Assembly (NCBI RefSeq): GCF_017303375.1
Contig: NZ_JAFKOH010000007.1
Coordinates: forward strand, 1 to 64,000
Direction of reading: 5' to 3'
DNA length: 64,000 nucleotides
DNA from: Bacillus sp. NTK074B
Lineage (GTDB): Bacteria > Bacillota > Bacilli > Bacillales > Bacillaceae_B
Position numbers and translations under genes: made by a program. The notes beneath the pieces were generated by a model. It ran no database searches. It was not told where the DNA came from and saw only the letters and a list, made by a program, of their open reading frames with translations. The stretch's first letter is position 1. Each line of letters opens with the position of its first letter. Below are positions 16,319 through 26,367 of the stretch, in pieces.

Positions 16319-16495
16319 TTATTGGGGATGATGTAGCTTTAATTTTAGTTTATAGAGCCATGCTTTCATTTTTCCTTCATTTTTATCCTCTTTAGAAGAA
16401 TCTTCCATGATTCTTTTCCGCAAAAAATAATAAACCATCTCTTCCGATAGGACGAGCAGGATAAAGAAAGAAACAATTACAATAAGCCACGTCAT
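16319..16495 (-). CDS. Small single-pass membrane protein (58 aa)
   Basis: A 58-codon gene with AAGGGGGGA about 6 nt upstream of its ATG and a terminator after its stop. The product has an N-terminal transmembrane helix (WLIVIVSFFILLVLS, residues 3-17) and a charged cytoplasmic tail (RKRIMEDSSKEDKNEGK, then an amphipathic KAWLYKLKLKL segment). I do not recognise the family. A 45-codon plus-strand frame over the same bases (start 16258) is considered the shadow because this frame has membrane-protein-like composition and a matching terminator. Confidence 0.65.
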   Translation of the reverse strand: MTWLIVIVSFFILLVLSEEMVYYFLRKRIMEDSSKEDKNEGKMKAWLYKLKLKLHHPQ

Positions 16496-16632
16496 ACTTA
16501 TTCCCCCCTTTGCTTCTCTTCCATATTTATGGTTATATCTACCACATTATGTAGAAGAGTAAACCATATACGATAGGGAAGCGTAGCGGGAACGCAATAG
16601 AGAACGGTACCTTCCATGGGTCCGTTCTTTGG

Positions 16633-17853
16633 TTATGCCTTTTTCGTTGAAAGTGAATGAGGTTCTGAAACCGGGACTTTAATGAGAAACATCCCGATGA
16701 GACATGAAAAGATGCTGAGGGTGATAAAAATGATAAAAATGGTCATGGGTTCAATCAGTGCAACAATCGGGGGCCCAAGGGCGACTCCTGTAAACCTCAT
16801 GGAACTGTAAATTGAGGTTACTGTTCCCCGATGTTCTTTTTCGATACCTTCTGTGATCAAAGCATCAAGACAAGGCAAAGCCGATCCCATACCAATTCCT
16901 GCAATGGAGAAAATACCTATGATCACCCATTTACCTTCGCTGAATAATAGCGGGAGAAATGCAATTGAGCTCATTAAAGAACCTAATACAATGACCCACT
17001 TCATTTTATTTTTGCTCTTACCAATCAGTTTCCCCGAAATGTATGAGGTCAAGCATAAAAATAGAAGGGGTACGGCCAGATACAGACCTTTCATGACTCC
17101 GTTGATATGATAAGCCTGTTCCAGTCGTGTGGATAAATAATACAGGAACCCGAATAAAATGAACATGGAAAGGATCCCGATGATAAAGATACCGAAAATC
17201 CATTTCTTTTCTTTCTTAAGGACCACTTTAACTTCGTGAATGAACTCTTTGATGGACTGTTTTCCCTCTTCACCTTTTTTTGGAGGAACTTTTACCATGA
17301 AAAGAATCAGAACGATTGAAAGTACGGAAAAAACAGGGATGGAAAAAAAGGGAATGTACCAGATCCAAGCAGCAAATAATGCCCCTAAGATCGGACTTAA
17401 TACTTTACCAAACGTGTTAGACGTCTCAATCAGTCCAAGCCCTTTGGTTATCTGGTCATCATCTTCATACAAATCCCCAACAGTTGGAATGACGACCGGA
17501 AAGGCTCCGGCTGCACCTATCCCTTGTATGACTCTGCCGACGATCACAAATAAATAGGCATTAGATCCATATATAGACGCAATACCGCAAAGGGTTCCGC
17601 CAATTCCAGCGATAATGAGACTTGGAATCAATATTTTCTTCCTGCCGAAGCGATCCGACAAAAACCCCGCTATGGGGATGCAAAGGATCGCAATGATCGA
17701 ATAGACCGTGATGATGAGGCTTGATTGAAAACCGGTAATATCCAATTCTCTTTCCAATTGAGGGAGAACAGGAATTAACATGGAATTCCCCAATGTCATA
17801 ACTAAAGGAATAGATGATAATGCGAATAAATCCAACTTTTTCTTGCTTTCCAT
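16633..17853 (-). CDS. MFS transporter, drug:H+ antiporter type
   Basis: Twelve-helix major facilitator protein of about 406 aa. Motif A is clear in loop 2-3 (GFLSDRFGRKKIL), and VGRVIQGIGAAGAFPVV matches motif B/C regions of DHA1-type multidrug exporters. A hydrophilic central loop (PPKKGEEGKQSIKEF) separates the two six-helix halves. ATG 17853 has GAGGTG at good distance; GTG 17862 is part of that site. Likely function is proton-driven efflux of small hydrophobic compounds or a siderophore-type product; the substrate is not evident. Monocistronic. Confidence 0.88.
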   Translation of the reverse strand: MESKKKLDLFALSSIPLVMTLGNSMLIPVLPQLERELDITGFQSSLIITVYSIIAILCIPIAGFLSDRFGRKKILIPSLIIAGIGGTLCGIASIYGSNAYLFVIVGRVIQGIGAAGAFPVVIPTVGDLYEDDDQITKGLGLIETSNTFGKVLSPILGALFAAWIWYIPFFSIPVFSVLSIVLILFMVKVPPKKGEEGKQSIKEFIHEVKVVLKKEKKWIFGIFIIGILSMFILFGFLYYLSTRLEQAYHINGVMKGLYLAVPLLFLCLTSYISGKLIGKSKNKMKWVIVLGSLMSSIAFLPLLFSEGKWVIIGIFSIAGIGMGSALPCLDALITEGIEKEHRGTVTSIYSSMRFTGVALGPPIVALIEPMTIFIIFITLSIFSCLIGMFLIKVPVSEPHSLSTKKA

Positions 17854-18042
17854 TTCGTGCACCTCATTCTTGTTTCTACAGAGCTTATTTTCTTCAATCT
17901 CGGTTAATTCATACTACGAATTTAACGAACCGTAATATTATTATGTAAACAATATCTCTTAATGAAAATTCACCCATTTCTCATTGTATTTTAATGAAGC
18001 TGGAGGAGAATGAAAGTACTGATAAAAAGGGAGGTTAGAACC

Positions 18043-18168
18043 ATGTGGATTCGAATTATTCCTGTTTTATTTTTTAGTTTTACCGCCATTACCTTAATGA
18101 CGTATCAAGGTATTGAAATATTCCATGCCCTTAATGATTTTATTTTTAATAAAAGTAAACTAAAATAA
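18043..18168 (+). CDS. Small membrane peptide upstream of the two-component system (41 aa)
   Basis: A 41-codon frame with an excellent AAGGGAGG ribosome binding site. It encodes a hydrophobic N-terminal helix (IIPVLFFSFTAITLMTY) and a polar tail ending in KSKLK. It ends 30 nt before the response-regulator gene on the same strand, so it is very likely the first gene of that operon. Single-pass peptides in this position can modulate the sensor kinase, but that role is only inferred from position. Confidence 0.65.
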   Translation: MWIRIIPVLFFSFTAITLMTYQGIEIFHALNDFIFNKSKLK

Positions 18169-18198
18169 GATGTAAGAAGCTTTAGAGCAGGTGATTGT

Positions 18199-18879
18199 GT
18201 GAAAAGGATCTTAGTCATTGAAGATGAAAAAAATCTATCCCGTTTTATCGAACTGGAACTAAAATATGAAGGTTATGATGTGGGTCTCGCATATGATGGA
18301 AGGGATGGTTTGGAAAAGGCCCTTGAAGAGGAGTGGGATATCATCCTGTTGGACTTAATGCTTCCAGGCTTAAATGGACTTGAAGTTTGCAGGAGAATAC
18401 GTCAAGTGAAGTCCATTCCGATCCTCATGATCACGGCAAGGGACAGTGTGATGGACCGTGTCTCCGGGCTTGACAGCGGGGCGGACGATTATATTGTCAA
18501 ACCTTTTGCCATTGAAGAATTGTTAGCAAGACTGAGGGCTGTGTTCAGGCGTGCAGTAAAAGAGGAAACGATCATCACCCAGACTACATTTCATTTCCGT
18601 GATATCACTGTACAAAAAGAGTCCAGGCAGGTTTTTAAGTTAGAAGAAGAAATTGAGGTGACGAAAAGGGAATATGACCTTTTACTCGCCTTTTTGGAAA
18701 ACAAGAATATTGTGCTGACCCGAGAAGTTCTTCTGAATAAGGTATGGGGGTACGATACTGAAGTAGAAACGAACGTCGTGGATGTTTACGTGAGGTATTT
18801 AAGGAATAAAATTGATTCACCTGACGAAGACAGTTATATCCAAACGGTTCGGGGGACGGGTTATGTGATGAGGACATGA
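18199..18879 (+). CDS. OmpR/PhoB-family response regulator
   Basis: DNA-binding response regulator of 226 aa. The receiver domain (1-115) has the acidic pair EDE (residues 8-10), phospho-acceptor Asp in LLDLMLPG (about residue 52), Thr in MITARD and Lys in VKPF. The C-terminal winged helix (about 130-226) includes [13 protein letters not shown] and the recognition region [18 protein letters not shown] start with an AGAGCAGGTG site. Its stop overlaps the kinase start (ATGA), so the two are translationally coupled. Resembles ArlR/YkoG-type regulators; target genes unknown. Confidence 0.93.
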   Translation: MKRILVIEDEKNLSRFIELELKYEGYDVGLAYDGRDGLEKALEEEWDIILLDLMLPGLNGLEVCRRIRQVKSIPILMITARDSVMDRVSGLDSGADDYIVKPFAIEELLARLRAVFRRAVKEETIITQTTFHFRDITVQKESRQVFKLEEEIEVTKREYDLLLAFLENKNIVLTREVLLNKVWGYDTEVETNVVDVYVRYLRNKIDSPDEDSYIQTVRGTGYVMRT

Positions 18880-20285
18880 ATACATTGATTAATCGTTTTA
18901 ACCCTTCATCACTTAAGCTGAAGTGGGCTTTGGCCGCGGGCTCAGCCATATTCCTTGCCTTTTTTCTATTCAGTTTTTTTCAATATCATGCTATCAGTAA
19001 ATGGATGCTTGATGAGGAAGAAAACAATTTTGAACGGGTGTTGGATGAAATTTCTGTCTTTTTTAAACAAAGAGGATCCAATATCAAGCTTCAAGATATT
19101 TATGATAGCCGGGATTTAATGAAACAAATTGCAGAAAAGGACCAGACTATAAGGATTTTGGATCATCAAGGAGATCAAGTGTTGGAAATCAAAGGGGAAA
19201 ATGAAGCTTCATTCTATGTACCCTTTCAGCCGGCAGGGTCCAAATCTGTGGTATCGATAGAATCCGAGGGCAAGAAAATGCTCATTGGACGCTCGCCGAT
19301 TCAGTCAAGTGAGTTCAATGGATATGTTGAAATCATTCAGCCGTTAAACCGCTATGAAAAGATCATGAAAAACCTTTTCTGGATCATGACTATCACAGGT
19401 ATTTTGGCACTCCTGATCAGCGCAGTCGTTGGTTATTTCATGGCGAAAAGCTTTGTTCGACCATTGAATAAGCTTTCCGAAACGATGAGATCGATCGAAC
19501 GGAAAGGGTTTCATGAAAGAGTAGAGATCGTCAAAGCTCATGATGAAATCAGTGACTTGTCACAGATCTTCAATAAGATGATGAACCAAATCGAAAAATC
19601 TTTTCAGCAACAACAGCAATTCGTGGAAGATGCATCCCATGAATTAAGAACGCCCATTCAGGTACTCGAGGGGCATCTTGCTTTATTGAATCGCTGGGGA
19701 AAAAAAGATCCAACCATACTGGAAGAATCTTTACAAGTATCATTAGAAGAACTGGAAAGAGTGAAACGGCTCGTGGGGGAATTGCTGGAGCTCTCCAGGG
19801 CAGACCGGGTAAATGTCGATTTGGAAAATGCCCGTGCAAACGTTCAGAAAGTAGTCGATAAAGTCATAAGGGACTTTAGGTTCCTTCATAAGAATTATAC
19901 GTTCTCATCCTTGGATGAATTAGACCGGGAAGCTTTGGTTGCCATAATGCCACGGCATCTGGAACAAATCATGACCATCCTCCTGGATAACGCTGTAAAG
20001 TATTCTGATGAGCATTCCACCATCGAAGTGAAGCTTGCGGATCATCAGGGAGAAGTAATCGTAGAGGTGAAGGATGAAGGGATCGGTATTCCGGAAGAAG
20101 ATCTCCCTAAGATTTTTAATCGTTTTTATCGCGTAGATAAGGCAAGGAGCAGGGAAAAGGGAGGATACGGATTGGGATTGGCCATTGCATCAAAACTCAT
20201 TTATAACTATGAGGGATTTATCACTGCCTTCAGAAATCAACCAGATGGAACGGTTATCCGCCTATCCCTTAAATACGTCCGATGA
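18876..20285 (+). CDS. Sensor histidine kinase (ArlS/YkoH-like)
   Basis: Membrane sensor kinase of 469 aa, partner of the upstream regulator. Order of domains: TM1 (about 17-37), extracytoplasmic sensor (about 40-160), TM2 (about 165-187), HAMP (about 188-240), HisKA with the phospho-acceptor His in [10 protein letters not shown] (about residue 254), then HATPase with N box LDNAVKYS, G1 DEGIGIP, F box FNRFYRVD and G2 GYGLGLAI. The [13 protein letters not shown] stretch after the His is the pattern I associate with ArlS-type kinases. The stimulus is not evident from sequence. A terminator follows immediately. Confidence 0.93.
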   Translation: MNTLINRFNPSSLKLKWALAAGSAIFLAFFLFSFFQYHAISKWMLDEEENNFERVLDEISVFFKQRGSNIKLQDIYDSRDLMKQIAEKDQTIRILDHQGDQVLEIKGENEASFYVPFQPAGSKSVVSIESEGKKMLIGRSPIQSSEFNGYVEIIQPLNRYEKIMKNLFWIMTITGILALLISAVVGYFMAKSFVRPLNKLSETMRSIERKGFHERVEIVKAHDEISDLSQIFNKMMNQIEKSFQQQQQFVEDASHELRTPIQVLEGHLALLNRWGKKDPTILEESLQVSLEELERVKRLVGELLELSRADRVNVDLENARANVQKVVDKVIRDFRFLHKNYTFSSLDELDREALVAIMPRHLEQIMTILLDNAVKYSDEHSTIEVKLADHQGEVIVEVKDEGIGIPEEDLPKIFNRFYRVDKARSREKGGYGLGLAIASKLIYNYEGFITAFRNQPDGTVIRLSLKYVR

Positions 20286-20287
20286 TG

Positions 20288-20324
20288 ATAGACGTCTCAA
20301 TATTTTTCTGAGACGTCTATTTCT
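20288..20324. terminator. Terminator between the kinase and Hsp20-like genes
   Basis: ATAGACGTCTCA / TGAGACGTCTAT stem just after the kinase stop codon; it overlaps the last codons of the convergent Hsp20-like gene. Confidence 0.8.
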
Positions 20325-20812
20325 GTGTACTGCATATCAATGCTCTTAGGGATCCTGAGCTCCAGGATTCCTTCCTTGAACTGAGCCACAGCCCCTTTTT
20401 TCTTTACTAAACAGGGCAGAGTGATTACTTGTCTTTCGTCACTCCCCGGGATGTTTTCTATGATTGCCTGGTTGGAGGTGTGGAAGATTTTCAGTTGTTT
20501 CATCCATTCTTCGTTCGGAATATGAAAACGAATATAAATATCTTCAAAGGATTCAAAGACAGTAGCAGGAACGGATGAGGAGTGGGAGCTGTACTCTTTC
20601 TCATTCTTGTCTTTTTGCCCCTGATTGCCCATAGGGTTCATGAAGGATTGAGCACCATTCATCATATCATTAGGATTCATCATGCTTTCCCAACCGCCAG
20701 GGATCATTTTCTTCATCATTCCTTGTATATAAGAATCCATTTCTTTCGGGTTCATCTGGTTCATTTGATCTTTCATACCTTTATTGAAAGGGAATAAACT
20801 CCATGGGAACAC
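20297..20812 (-). CDS. Hsp20/alpha-crystallin-like protein
   Basis: Small heat-shock-like protein of about 171 aa. The N-terminal 75 residues are Met/Asn/Gln/Pro-rich and low in complexity (NQMNPKEMDSY, MMNPNDMMNGAQ), and the C-terminal part (about 80-165) fits an alpha-crystallin domain with strands IYIRFHIPNE, AIIENIPG, GILELRIPKS. Spore-formers carry divergent sHsp proteins of this kind in the spore coat (CotM/GerT class), so a spore-associated role is plausible but inferred. Two GTG starts (20821, 20812) are possible; GAGGTGG favours 20812. The gene's end overlaps the neighbouring terminator. Confidence 0.75.
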   Translation of the reverse strand: MFPWSLFPFNKGMKDQMNQMNPKEMDSYIQGMMKKMIPGGWESMMNPNDMMNGAQSFMNPMGNQGQKDKNEKEYSSHSSSVPATVFESFEDIYIRFHIPNEEWMKQLKIFHTSNQAIIENIPGSDERQVITLPCLVKKKGAVAQFKEGILELRIPKSIDMQYTEIDVSEKY

Positions 20813-20821
20813 GTGAACCAC

Positions 20822-21180
20822 CTCACTTTAAACTGTATTGGTTGGTTTGCTTTTGGTTTTATACTATGCAACGGATGGGCGATGAGTTCATTTTTTAAGA
20901 GGAAGATGTGAACTGAAGGCGGAAAATTTGTATCTATTACTCTAGAAAGATCAAACAAAATAAAAAATTCATGAAATCAACAAAAAATATTTGGTTTTTT
21001 TAGGTAACAGTAGTAAGATGGTTTATGAAAAAAGTACCCTCACAACGGGATACAAGAAGGTGAAAGAGAAAGCGCTTAATAGAATATTATTTCAGAATAG
21101 TCGATTTTAAAAAGGGTTTTCCGTGGATTTATTATGGGAATATAAGTAATAGCCTTATAAGAAATGAGGAAAACAAAATT
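20822..21180. other. AT-rich upstream region of odhA, no gene seen
   Basis: About 360 nt between the Hsp20-like start and the odhA promoter. Only short, unsupported frames occur, and I see no terminator or recognised RNA motif. The length suggests a long regulated 5' region or a second distal promoter for odhA. Confidence 0.5.
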
Positions 21181-21210
21181 TTGAGAAATTTGTTATAAAG
21201 ACTTTATATT
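21181..21210 (+). promoter_or_regulatory. Candidate sigma-A promoter of odhAB
   Basis: TTGAGA (21181-21186) and TATATT (21205-21210) are separated by 18 nt. The placement about 150 nt upstream of odhA leaves room for the cre site downstream of the start point. Confidence 0.5.
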
Positions 21211-21236
21211 ACCACTGCACAGTGATAAAATGTCCT

Positions 21237-21250
21237 TGTAAGCGTTTTAA
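21237..21250 (+). promoter_or_regulatory. cre site (CcpA operator) for odhAB
   Basis: TGTAAGCGTTTTAA matches the Bacillus cre consensus TGWAARCGYTWNCW at 13 of 14 positions. It lies about 25 nt downstream of the proposed -10, where CcpA would block transcription. This fits known glucose repression of the 2-oxoglutarate dehydrogenase genes in Bacillus. Confidence 0.75.
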
Positions 21251-21357
21251 TGTAGTAAAAATTACTATTCTTGCATAATGAAAAATGATCATGAACTTGT
21301 AAGAATACATGATACCCAAATTATACTAACTGGCAAAATAGTTGGAGGTTTTTCACA

Positions 21358-24204
21358 ATGAAGAAGCAATCTGCACATGGGGAACCGTGGCAATCGTTCT
21401 ACGGACCTAACCTGGGTTATGTGATGGAGGTTTATGAACAATTCCTTGAAGATCCATCTGAGGTAGATCCTGAGCTGAAGGAATTATTTGAACAATGGGG
21501 GCCTCCTACCGTTGAAGATGTCAAGGTCATCGCTAGCGCTCAACACGGAGATTCGTCATTTACATTACCAGAACAGCCAACTGCTCTAAGTAAAATGGTG
21601 GCTGCGGTTAAATTAGCAGATAATATTCGTACATATGGTCATTTGGCTGCGGATATTAATCCCCTAAATGATCGGAATAAGGATACAAGAAGAATCGAGC
21701 TTTCCGAGTTCAATTTGACCGAAGGAGACTTAAAACAGATTCCGGTTGATTTCTTATGTCCGAATGCCCCTTCTCATATCAGGGATGGGCTCGAGGCAAT
21801 CAATCATTTAAGGCAGGTCTATACAAATAAATTAGCTTTTGAATATGCTCATGTACATGAACTTGAAGAGAAAAATTGGTTAAGAGAAAAGATTGAATCG
21901 GAATCCTATTTCGCACCTCTTTCAAAGGATAAAAAAGTCGCATTGTTAAAGCGTCTTGCTCAAGTGGATGGATTTGAAAAATATGTTCACCGTACCTTCG
22001 TAGGACAAAAACGCTTCTCGATTGAAGGACTGGATACAATGGTTCCACTTCTTGACGAGATGATCCGTTATTCAGTTGAATCTGGAGCTAAAACGGTCAA
22101 CATAGGAATGGCACACCGGGGACGCTTAAACGTATTGGCACATGTAATCGGTAAACCGTATGAAATGATCTTTGCAGAATTTCAACACGCACCGAGCAAG
22201 GATTTAATTCCTTCTGAAGGGTCGGTGGGAATTACCTTTGGATGGACGGGTGACGTCAAGTATCATCTTGGCGCTGATCGTGAAATCGCTCCACAGCAGT
22301 CGCCGACAGCACGTGCGCGGGTGACGCTTGCCAATAACCCAAGTCATTTGGAAGTTGTGAGTCCGATTGTGGCCGGATATACACGTGCAGCTCAAGAAGT
22401 CCGGGAAGACAGGGGTTACCCTGAGCAGTCTCCGGAAGCTTCCTATGCGGTGATGATCCATGGGGATGCTGCGTTCCCGGGACAGGGTGTCGTGGCTGAA
22501 ACATTAAATATGAGCCAACTTCGCGGCTATAATACAGGTGGATCGATTCATCTTATTGCCAACAATATGATTGGGTTCACAACGGAAAGCCGTGATTCAC
22601 GTTCAACAAAGTATGCATCTGATACTGCAAAAGGCTTCGAGGTGCCGATCGTCCACGTCAATGCAGATGATCCCGAAGCCTGTCTCGCTGCTGCAGTCCT
22701 AGCCTATGAATATCGTAAAACATTTGGAAAAGATTTTGTCATTGATCTAATCGGTTACCGTCGTTTCGGTCACAATGAAACGGATGAACCAATGGTGACG
22801 AATCCACTAATGTATTCGATCATTCAGAATCACCCGAATGTGAAGAAGCTGTATGCAGAAAGGCTCGTCTCTGAGGGGATCTTAACAGACGCAGAGGTCG
22901 ATAAGATGGATACTGAAATCGAAGAAGAATTAAAAGCGGCATATGATAAGGTACCTGCGAAAGACGATGATCCCGATACAGTTCTGGCTCCGCCTGAGTA
23001 TGTAGCGAATGGACTGCCGGACATCAATACAAGCGTCGATTTCGATAAGCTGGAAGGGCTAAACGGTGAATTGCTCCAATGGCCGGAGGGCTTTAATGTA
23101 TTCAAGAAATTAGAGCGCATCTTAAATAGACGCAGTCAGGTATTCGAAGGAAAAGGGAAGATCGATTGGGCCCATGCAGAGACTCTTGCTTTTGCTTCGA
23201 TCTTAAAGGATGGTACCCCAATAAGGTTGACTGGTCAGGACTCAGAGAGGGGAACATTTGCTCAGCGTCATCTTGTACTCCATGATGAGAAATCAGGTGA
23301 AGAATATATTCCTTTACACAATCTGAAGGACAGCCACGCATCATTTGTTGTCCACAACAGTCCTCTCACTGAGACAGCGGTCGTCGGATATGAGTATGGG
23401 TACAATGTGTTTGCTCCGGAAACACTGGTTCTATGGGAAGCGCAATTTGGAGATTTCTCAAATATGGCACAAGTGATGTTTGATCAATTCATTTCTGCCG
23501 GACGTGCAAAATGGGGGCAAAAAACTGGTCTTGTCATGCTTCTCCCTCATGGATATGAAGGACAGGGACCTGAGCACTCCAGTGCCCGCCTGGAAAGATT
23601 CTTACAGCTTGGTGGTGAATATAACTGGACTGTTGCGAACTGTTCAACAGCCGGTCAATATTTCCACATCCTGAGACGTCAAGCTGCCATCTTACAAAAA
23701 GAAGAAGTGAGACCACTGGTCATCATGACACCGAAAAGCTTACTTCGAAATAAGTTTGCTTCTGTTACAGCTGAAGAATTGGCACATGGTGAATTTCATT
23801 CAGTACTGGAGGAGAAGGGCCTCGGGAAAGATTTGAATGCAGTTGAAAGAATTGTATTATGCAGCGGGAAAATTGCAATCGACTTAGAAGAGAAGCTTCA
23901 GGATATCGAAGAGAAAGATTGGTTGCATATTCTAAGAGTCGAAGAAATCTATCCTTTTCCTAAAGGAGATATCACTGCCATATTAGAGAGGTATCCAAAC
24001 CTGAAAGAGTTGGTCTGGATCCAGGAAGAACCTAAGAATATGGGCGCATGGACATTTGCAGAGCCACGTCTAAGGGATATTGCTCCAGAGGGTGTAGAAG
24101 TGCATTATGTCGGCCGTCGCAGACGTTCAAGTCCATCAGAAGGTGAACCAACTGTACACAAAAAAGAACAATCACGGATTATCAGAGAAGCGTTAACCCG
24201 ATAA
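21358..24204 (+). CDS. odhA: 2-oxoglutarate dehydrogenase E1 component
   Basis: Thiamin-diphosphate-dependent E1 of the 2-oxoglutarate dehydrogenase complex, converting 2-oxoglutarate to succinyl-dihydrolipoamide with OdhB and dihydrolipoamide dehydrogenase in the TCA cycle. The 948-aa length is typical of Bacillus. Visible landmarks are the N-terminal [14 protein letters not shown] segment, [40 protein letters not shown] (cofactor region), [16 protein letters not shown], and the C-terminal [15 protein letters not shown] 21358 has TTGGAGG upstream. odhB follows 19 nt later. Carbon-catabolite control by the upstream cre site is likely. Confidence 0.98.
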   Translation: MKKQSAHGEPWQSFYGPNLGYVMEVYEQFLEDPSEVDPELKELFEQWGPPTVEDVKVIASAQHGDSSFTLPEQPTALSKMVAAVKLADNIRTYGHLAADINPLNDRNKDTRRIELSEFNLTEGDLKQIPVDFLCPNAPSHIRDGLEAINHLRQVYTNKLAFEYAHVHELEEKNWLREKIESESYFAPLSKDKKVALLKRLAQVDGFEKYVHRTFVGQKRFSIEGLDTMVPLLDEMIRYSVESGAKTVNIGMAHRGRLNVLAHVIGKPYEMIFAEFQHAPSKDLIPSEGSVGITFGWTGDVKYHLGADREIAPQQSPTARARVTLANNPSHLEVVSPIVAGYTRAAQEVREDRGYPEQSPEASYAVMIHGDAAFPGQGVVAETLNMSQLRGYNTGGSIHLIANNMIGFTTESRDSRSTKYASDTAKGFEVPIVHVNADDPEACLAAAVLAYEYRKTFGKDFVIDLIGYRRFGHNETDEPMVTNPLMYSIIQNHPNVKKLYAERLVSEGILTDAEVDKMDTEIEEELKAAYDKVPAKDDDPDTVLAPPEYVANGLPDINTSVDFDKLEGLNGELLQWPEGFNVFKKLERILNRRSQVFEGKGKIDWAHAETLAFASILKDGTPIRLTGQDSERGTFAQRHLVLHDEKSGEEYIPLHNLKDSHASFVVHNSPLTETAVVGYEYGYNVFAPETLVLWEAQFGDFSNMAQVMFDQFISAGRAKWGQKTGLVMLLPHGYEGQGPEHSSARLERFLQLGGEYNWTVANCSTAGQYFHILRRQAAILQKEEVRPLVIMTPKSLLRNKFASVTAEELAHGEFHSVLEEKGLGKDLNAVERIVLCSGKIAIDLEEKLQDIEEKDWLHILRVEEIYPFPKGDITAILERYPNLKELVWIQEEPKNMGAWTFAEPRLRDIAPEGVEVHYVGRRRRSSPSEGEPTVHKKEQSRIIREALTR

Positions 24205-24223
24205 GAAAGAGGAGGACATCACA

Positions 24224-25471
24224 GTGGCAGAAATTAAAGTTCCAGAATTAGCAGAATCAATTACAGAAGGTACAATTGCTCAATGGTTGAAACAGCCTGG
24301 GGATTATGTAGAAAAAGGCGAATACATTGTCGAACTTGAAACGGATAAAGTAAATGTTGAAGTCATTTCAGAAGAAGCCGGAACCATCCAAGAGCTGAAA
24401 GCAGATGAAGGTGATACAGTCGAAGTTGGTCAGGTGATTGCCATTGTTGGTGCGGGGGGAGAAGCACCATCCCCTTCTGAAGCAAAACAAGAAGCGCCTA
24501 AAGAAGAGGAGAAGGAAGAAAGTACGAAGAAGGAAGAAAGTACGAAGAAGGAAGAGGCACCAGTGAAAGAGGACAAAAAGAATCGTCCGATTGCTTCTCC
24601 GGCTGCACGAAAATTAGCACGTGAAAAAGGCATCGACCTCTCAGATGTTCCAACAGATCCTCTTGGCCGTGTGCGTAAACAGGACATCGAGGCCTATAGT
24701 AATAAGCCAGCTGAAGCTTCTAAGCCTTCTGCAGGGGAAAAGAAGGCACCTGCTAAGAAAGATGATGGAAAGCCTGTTGTTCGTGAGAAAATGTCCCGCC
24801 GCCGTCAAACGATTGCGAAACGTCTAGTCGAGGTTCAGCAAACTGCTGCCATGTTAACGACGTTCAATGAAATTGATATGAGCAAAGTCATGGAGCTCCG
24901 CAAACGCAAAAAAGACAAATTCTTCGATGACCATGATGTAAGACTGGGATTCATGAGTTTCTTCACTAAAGCGGTAGTTGCGGCTCTTAAGAAATACCCT
25001 TATGTAAATGCTGAGATCGATGGAGATGAAATTGTCCTGAAAAAATTCTATGATGTCGGCGTAGCTGTGTCGACTGATGATGGACTGGTTGTACCTATCG
25101 TACGCGATTGTGAGCGTAAGAACTTTGCTGAAATCGAAGGCGAAATTATGGAACTTGCTACAAAGGCAAGAAACAATAAACTATCTTTAGGGGACCTTCA
25201 AGGTGGTTCATTCACCATTACAAATGGTGGAGTATTCGGTTCACTCTTATCTACCCCAATCTTAAATGGACCTCAAGTTGGAATTTTAGGAATGCACAAA
25301 ATTCAACTTCGTCCTGTAGCCATTGATAAAGACACAATGGAGAATCGTCCGATGATGTACATTGCATTATCATATGACCACAGAATCATTGATGGGAAAG
25401 AAGCTGTAGGCTTCCTTGCAATGGTCAAAGACTTGCTTGAAAACCCGGAAGATTTACTTCTTGAAGGTTGA
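24224..25471 (+). CDS. odhB: Dihydrolipoyl succinyltransferase (E2 of 2-oxoglutarate dehydrogenase)
   Basis: E2 core of the 2-oxoglutarate dehydrogenase complex, transferring succinyl from lipoamide to CoA. Order of domains in 415 aa: lipoyl domain (1-77) with modified Lys42 in [10 protein letters not shown]; a Lys/Glu/Ala-rich linker with tandem copies of ESTKKE; the E1/E3-binding domain (about 120-160, [19 protein letters not shown]); a second linker; and the catalytic domain (about 185-415) ending with the active-site [12 protein letters not shown] start with AGAGGAGG upstream. It forms an operon with odhA and ends at a strong terminator. Confidence 0.98.
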   Translation: MAEIKVPELAESITEGTIAQWLKQPGDYVEKGEYIVELETDKVNVEVISEEAGTIQELKADEGDTVEVGQVIAIVGAGGEAPSPSEAKQEAPKEEEKEESTKKEESTKKEEAPVKEDKKNRPIASPAARKLAREKGIDLSDVPTDPLGRVRKQDIEAYSNKPAEASKPSAGEKKAPAKKDDGKPVVREKMSRRRQTIAKRLVEVQQTAAMLTTFNEIDMSKVMELRKRKKDKFFDDHDVRLGFMSFFTKAVVAALKKYPYVNAEIDGDEIVLKKFYDVGVAVSTDDGLVVPIVRDCERKNFAEIEGEIMELATKARNNKLSLGDLQGGSFTITNGGVFGSLLSTPILNGPQVGILGMHKIQLRPVAIDKDTMENRPMMYIALSYDHRIIDGKEAVGFLAMVKDLLENPEDLLLEG

Positions 25472-25505
25472 TTCTTTCTGATTGAATAGTGATAGATGAA
25501 TGTTT

Positions 25506-25552
25506 AGCTGATTCATATGACCACTTTGGGTCTATGAGTCAGCTTTTTTTTT
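25506..25552 (+). terminator. Terminator of odhAB
   Basis: AGCTGATTCATA and TATGAGTCAGCT pair around a 15-nt loop, followed by nine T residues. Confidence 0.9.
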
Positions 25553-25641
25553 CACCAATTTTCACCAAAGGCATAAAATATGGATAAGTATAATAAAGTT
25601 TACTTAAGGAAACTTTCGGGCGAATTGGAGAGGGTGTAAAT

Positions 25642-25779
25642 ATGAAAACTCATCAATCAAAAAAAGTCATTCAATATTCCTATTTTTTTCATAAGCTAGG
25701 ACTGATCGATAGTGAGCAATACAAGCAAATCGAGGAGTATCATGGATCGAAGGGAATGAAAAAAGACAGACTCAAATAA
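25642..25779 (+). CDS. Hypothetical small protein (45 aa)
   Basis: A 45-codon frame with GGAGAGGGTG at about 8 nt from the ATG. The product is soluble and basic (KTHQSKKVIQYSYFFHK), with an EQYKQIEEYH helix and a KKDRLK tail. The LGLIDSEQYKQI part resembles short helical regulators, but I cannot assign a family. Its 3' end overlaps the terminator of the convergent Sda-like gene, so it could also be cotranscribed into that region. Confidence 0.6.
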   Translation: MKTHQSKKVIQYSYFFHKLGLIDSEQYKQIEEYHGSKGMKKDRLK

Positions 25780-25792
25780 ATTTGGGTCTGTC
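25759..25792 (-). terminator. Terminator of the Sda-like gene
   Basis: On the minus strand GACAGACCCAAAT pairs with ATTTGAGTCTGTC, followed by six T residues, about 60 nt past the stop. Confidence 0.82.
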
Positions 25793-25854
25793 ATCACAAT
25801 GGTATCTCAGGGGGTGAGATAAAAAGTCTTCAAATCTAATTTTTGTTTACATGG

Positions 25855-25989
25855 TCAAGATTTCCTAAAAGGTTTTAATCCTCGGTTACGAATTTCTTTC
25901 TTAAGAAGCAAAATCCAGTCTTGATCATTCCCTTGTTTCTCAGCATCACGATAAGCTGCCACCAACTGTTCATTACTTAAGATTTTCAT
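25855..25989 (-). CDS. Sda-like sporulation histidine-kinase inhibitor
   Basis: A 44-aa protein with the Sda pattern: MKILSNEQLVAAYRDAEKQ, then DQDWILLLKKEI-x-RGL. Sda binds the KinA dimerisation domain and delays sporulation while replication is incomplete; B. subtilis Sda is 46-52 aa with a comparable LSDELL..Y..A..DFI.LI..EI.RR arrangement. ATG 25989 has GGGAGG 8 nt upstream; the frame stays open further upstream but without a ribosome binding site. Because Bacillus genomes often hold several Sda paralogues, this need not be the replication-linked one; I see no clear DnaA-box cluster here. Confidence 0.75.
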   Translation of the reverse strand: MKILSNEQLVAAYRDAEKQGNDQDWILLLKKEIRNRGLKPFRKS

Positions 25990-26367
25990 AGCCAACCTCC
26001 CAGGAAATGTGTAAAATATAGAATTTTCTATATTTTCTATATATTCTACATAGAAAACCATCATTTGAAAAGAGTTTTTTCGTAAATCACGTCAAAAGTT
26101 GTATTTTTAGTTATTTTGTTGATTTTGGTTTAAGTGAGGCGATTTTTGTCTATATCATTTAGTTGAACTATTTTTAGATTGTTGAATTTTGTCAGAGTAC
26201 TGTATAAACTCGTTTACATTATGAGACATGTAGATGGTTTATTAGTTTGAAAATTTTAATTTTTGTGATAATATACACGGGTAAGGAACTGACTTTTTCA
26301 CCTCTGGGATTATACATACTCGCAAGGTTCCAAGCAACTTTCGGTCTAAGAAAAGGGGGATATTCTT
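25990..26367. promoter_or_regulatory. Divergent regulatory region, AT-rich with inverted repeats
   Basis: About 378 nt between the Sda-like gene and the acyl-CoA synthetase, read in opposite directions. The palindrome TATAGAA-TT-TTCTATA (26017-26032) and a second nearby TTCTA...TAGAA pair lie directly before the Sda-like gene and could bind a repressor. No further gene is seen. Confidence 0.5.

Noticed and set aside
16258-16395. 45-codon plus-strand frame with AAGGTGAG upstream
   Set aside because: Antisense to the 58-aa membrane-protein gene, which has the better composition and a matching terminator.
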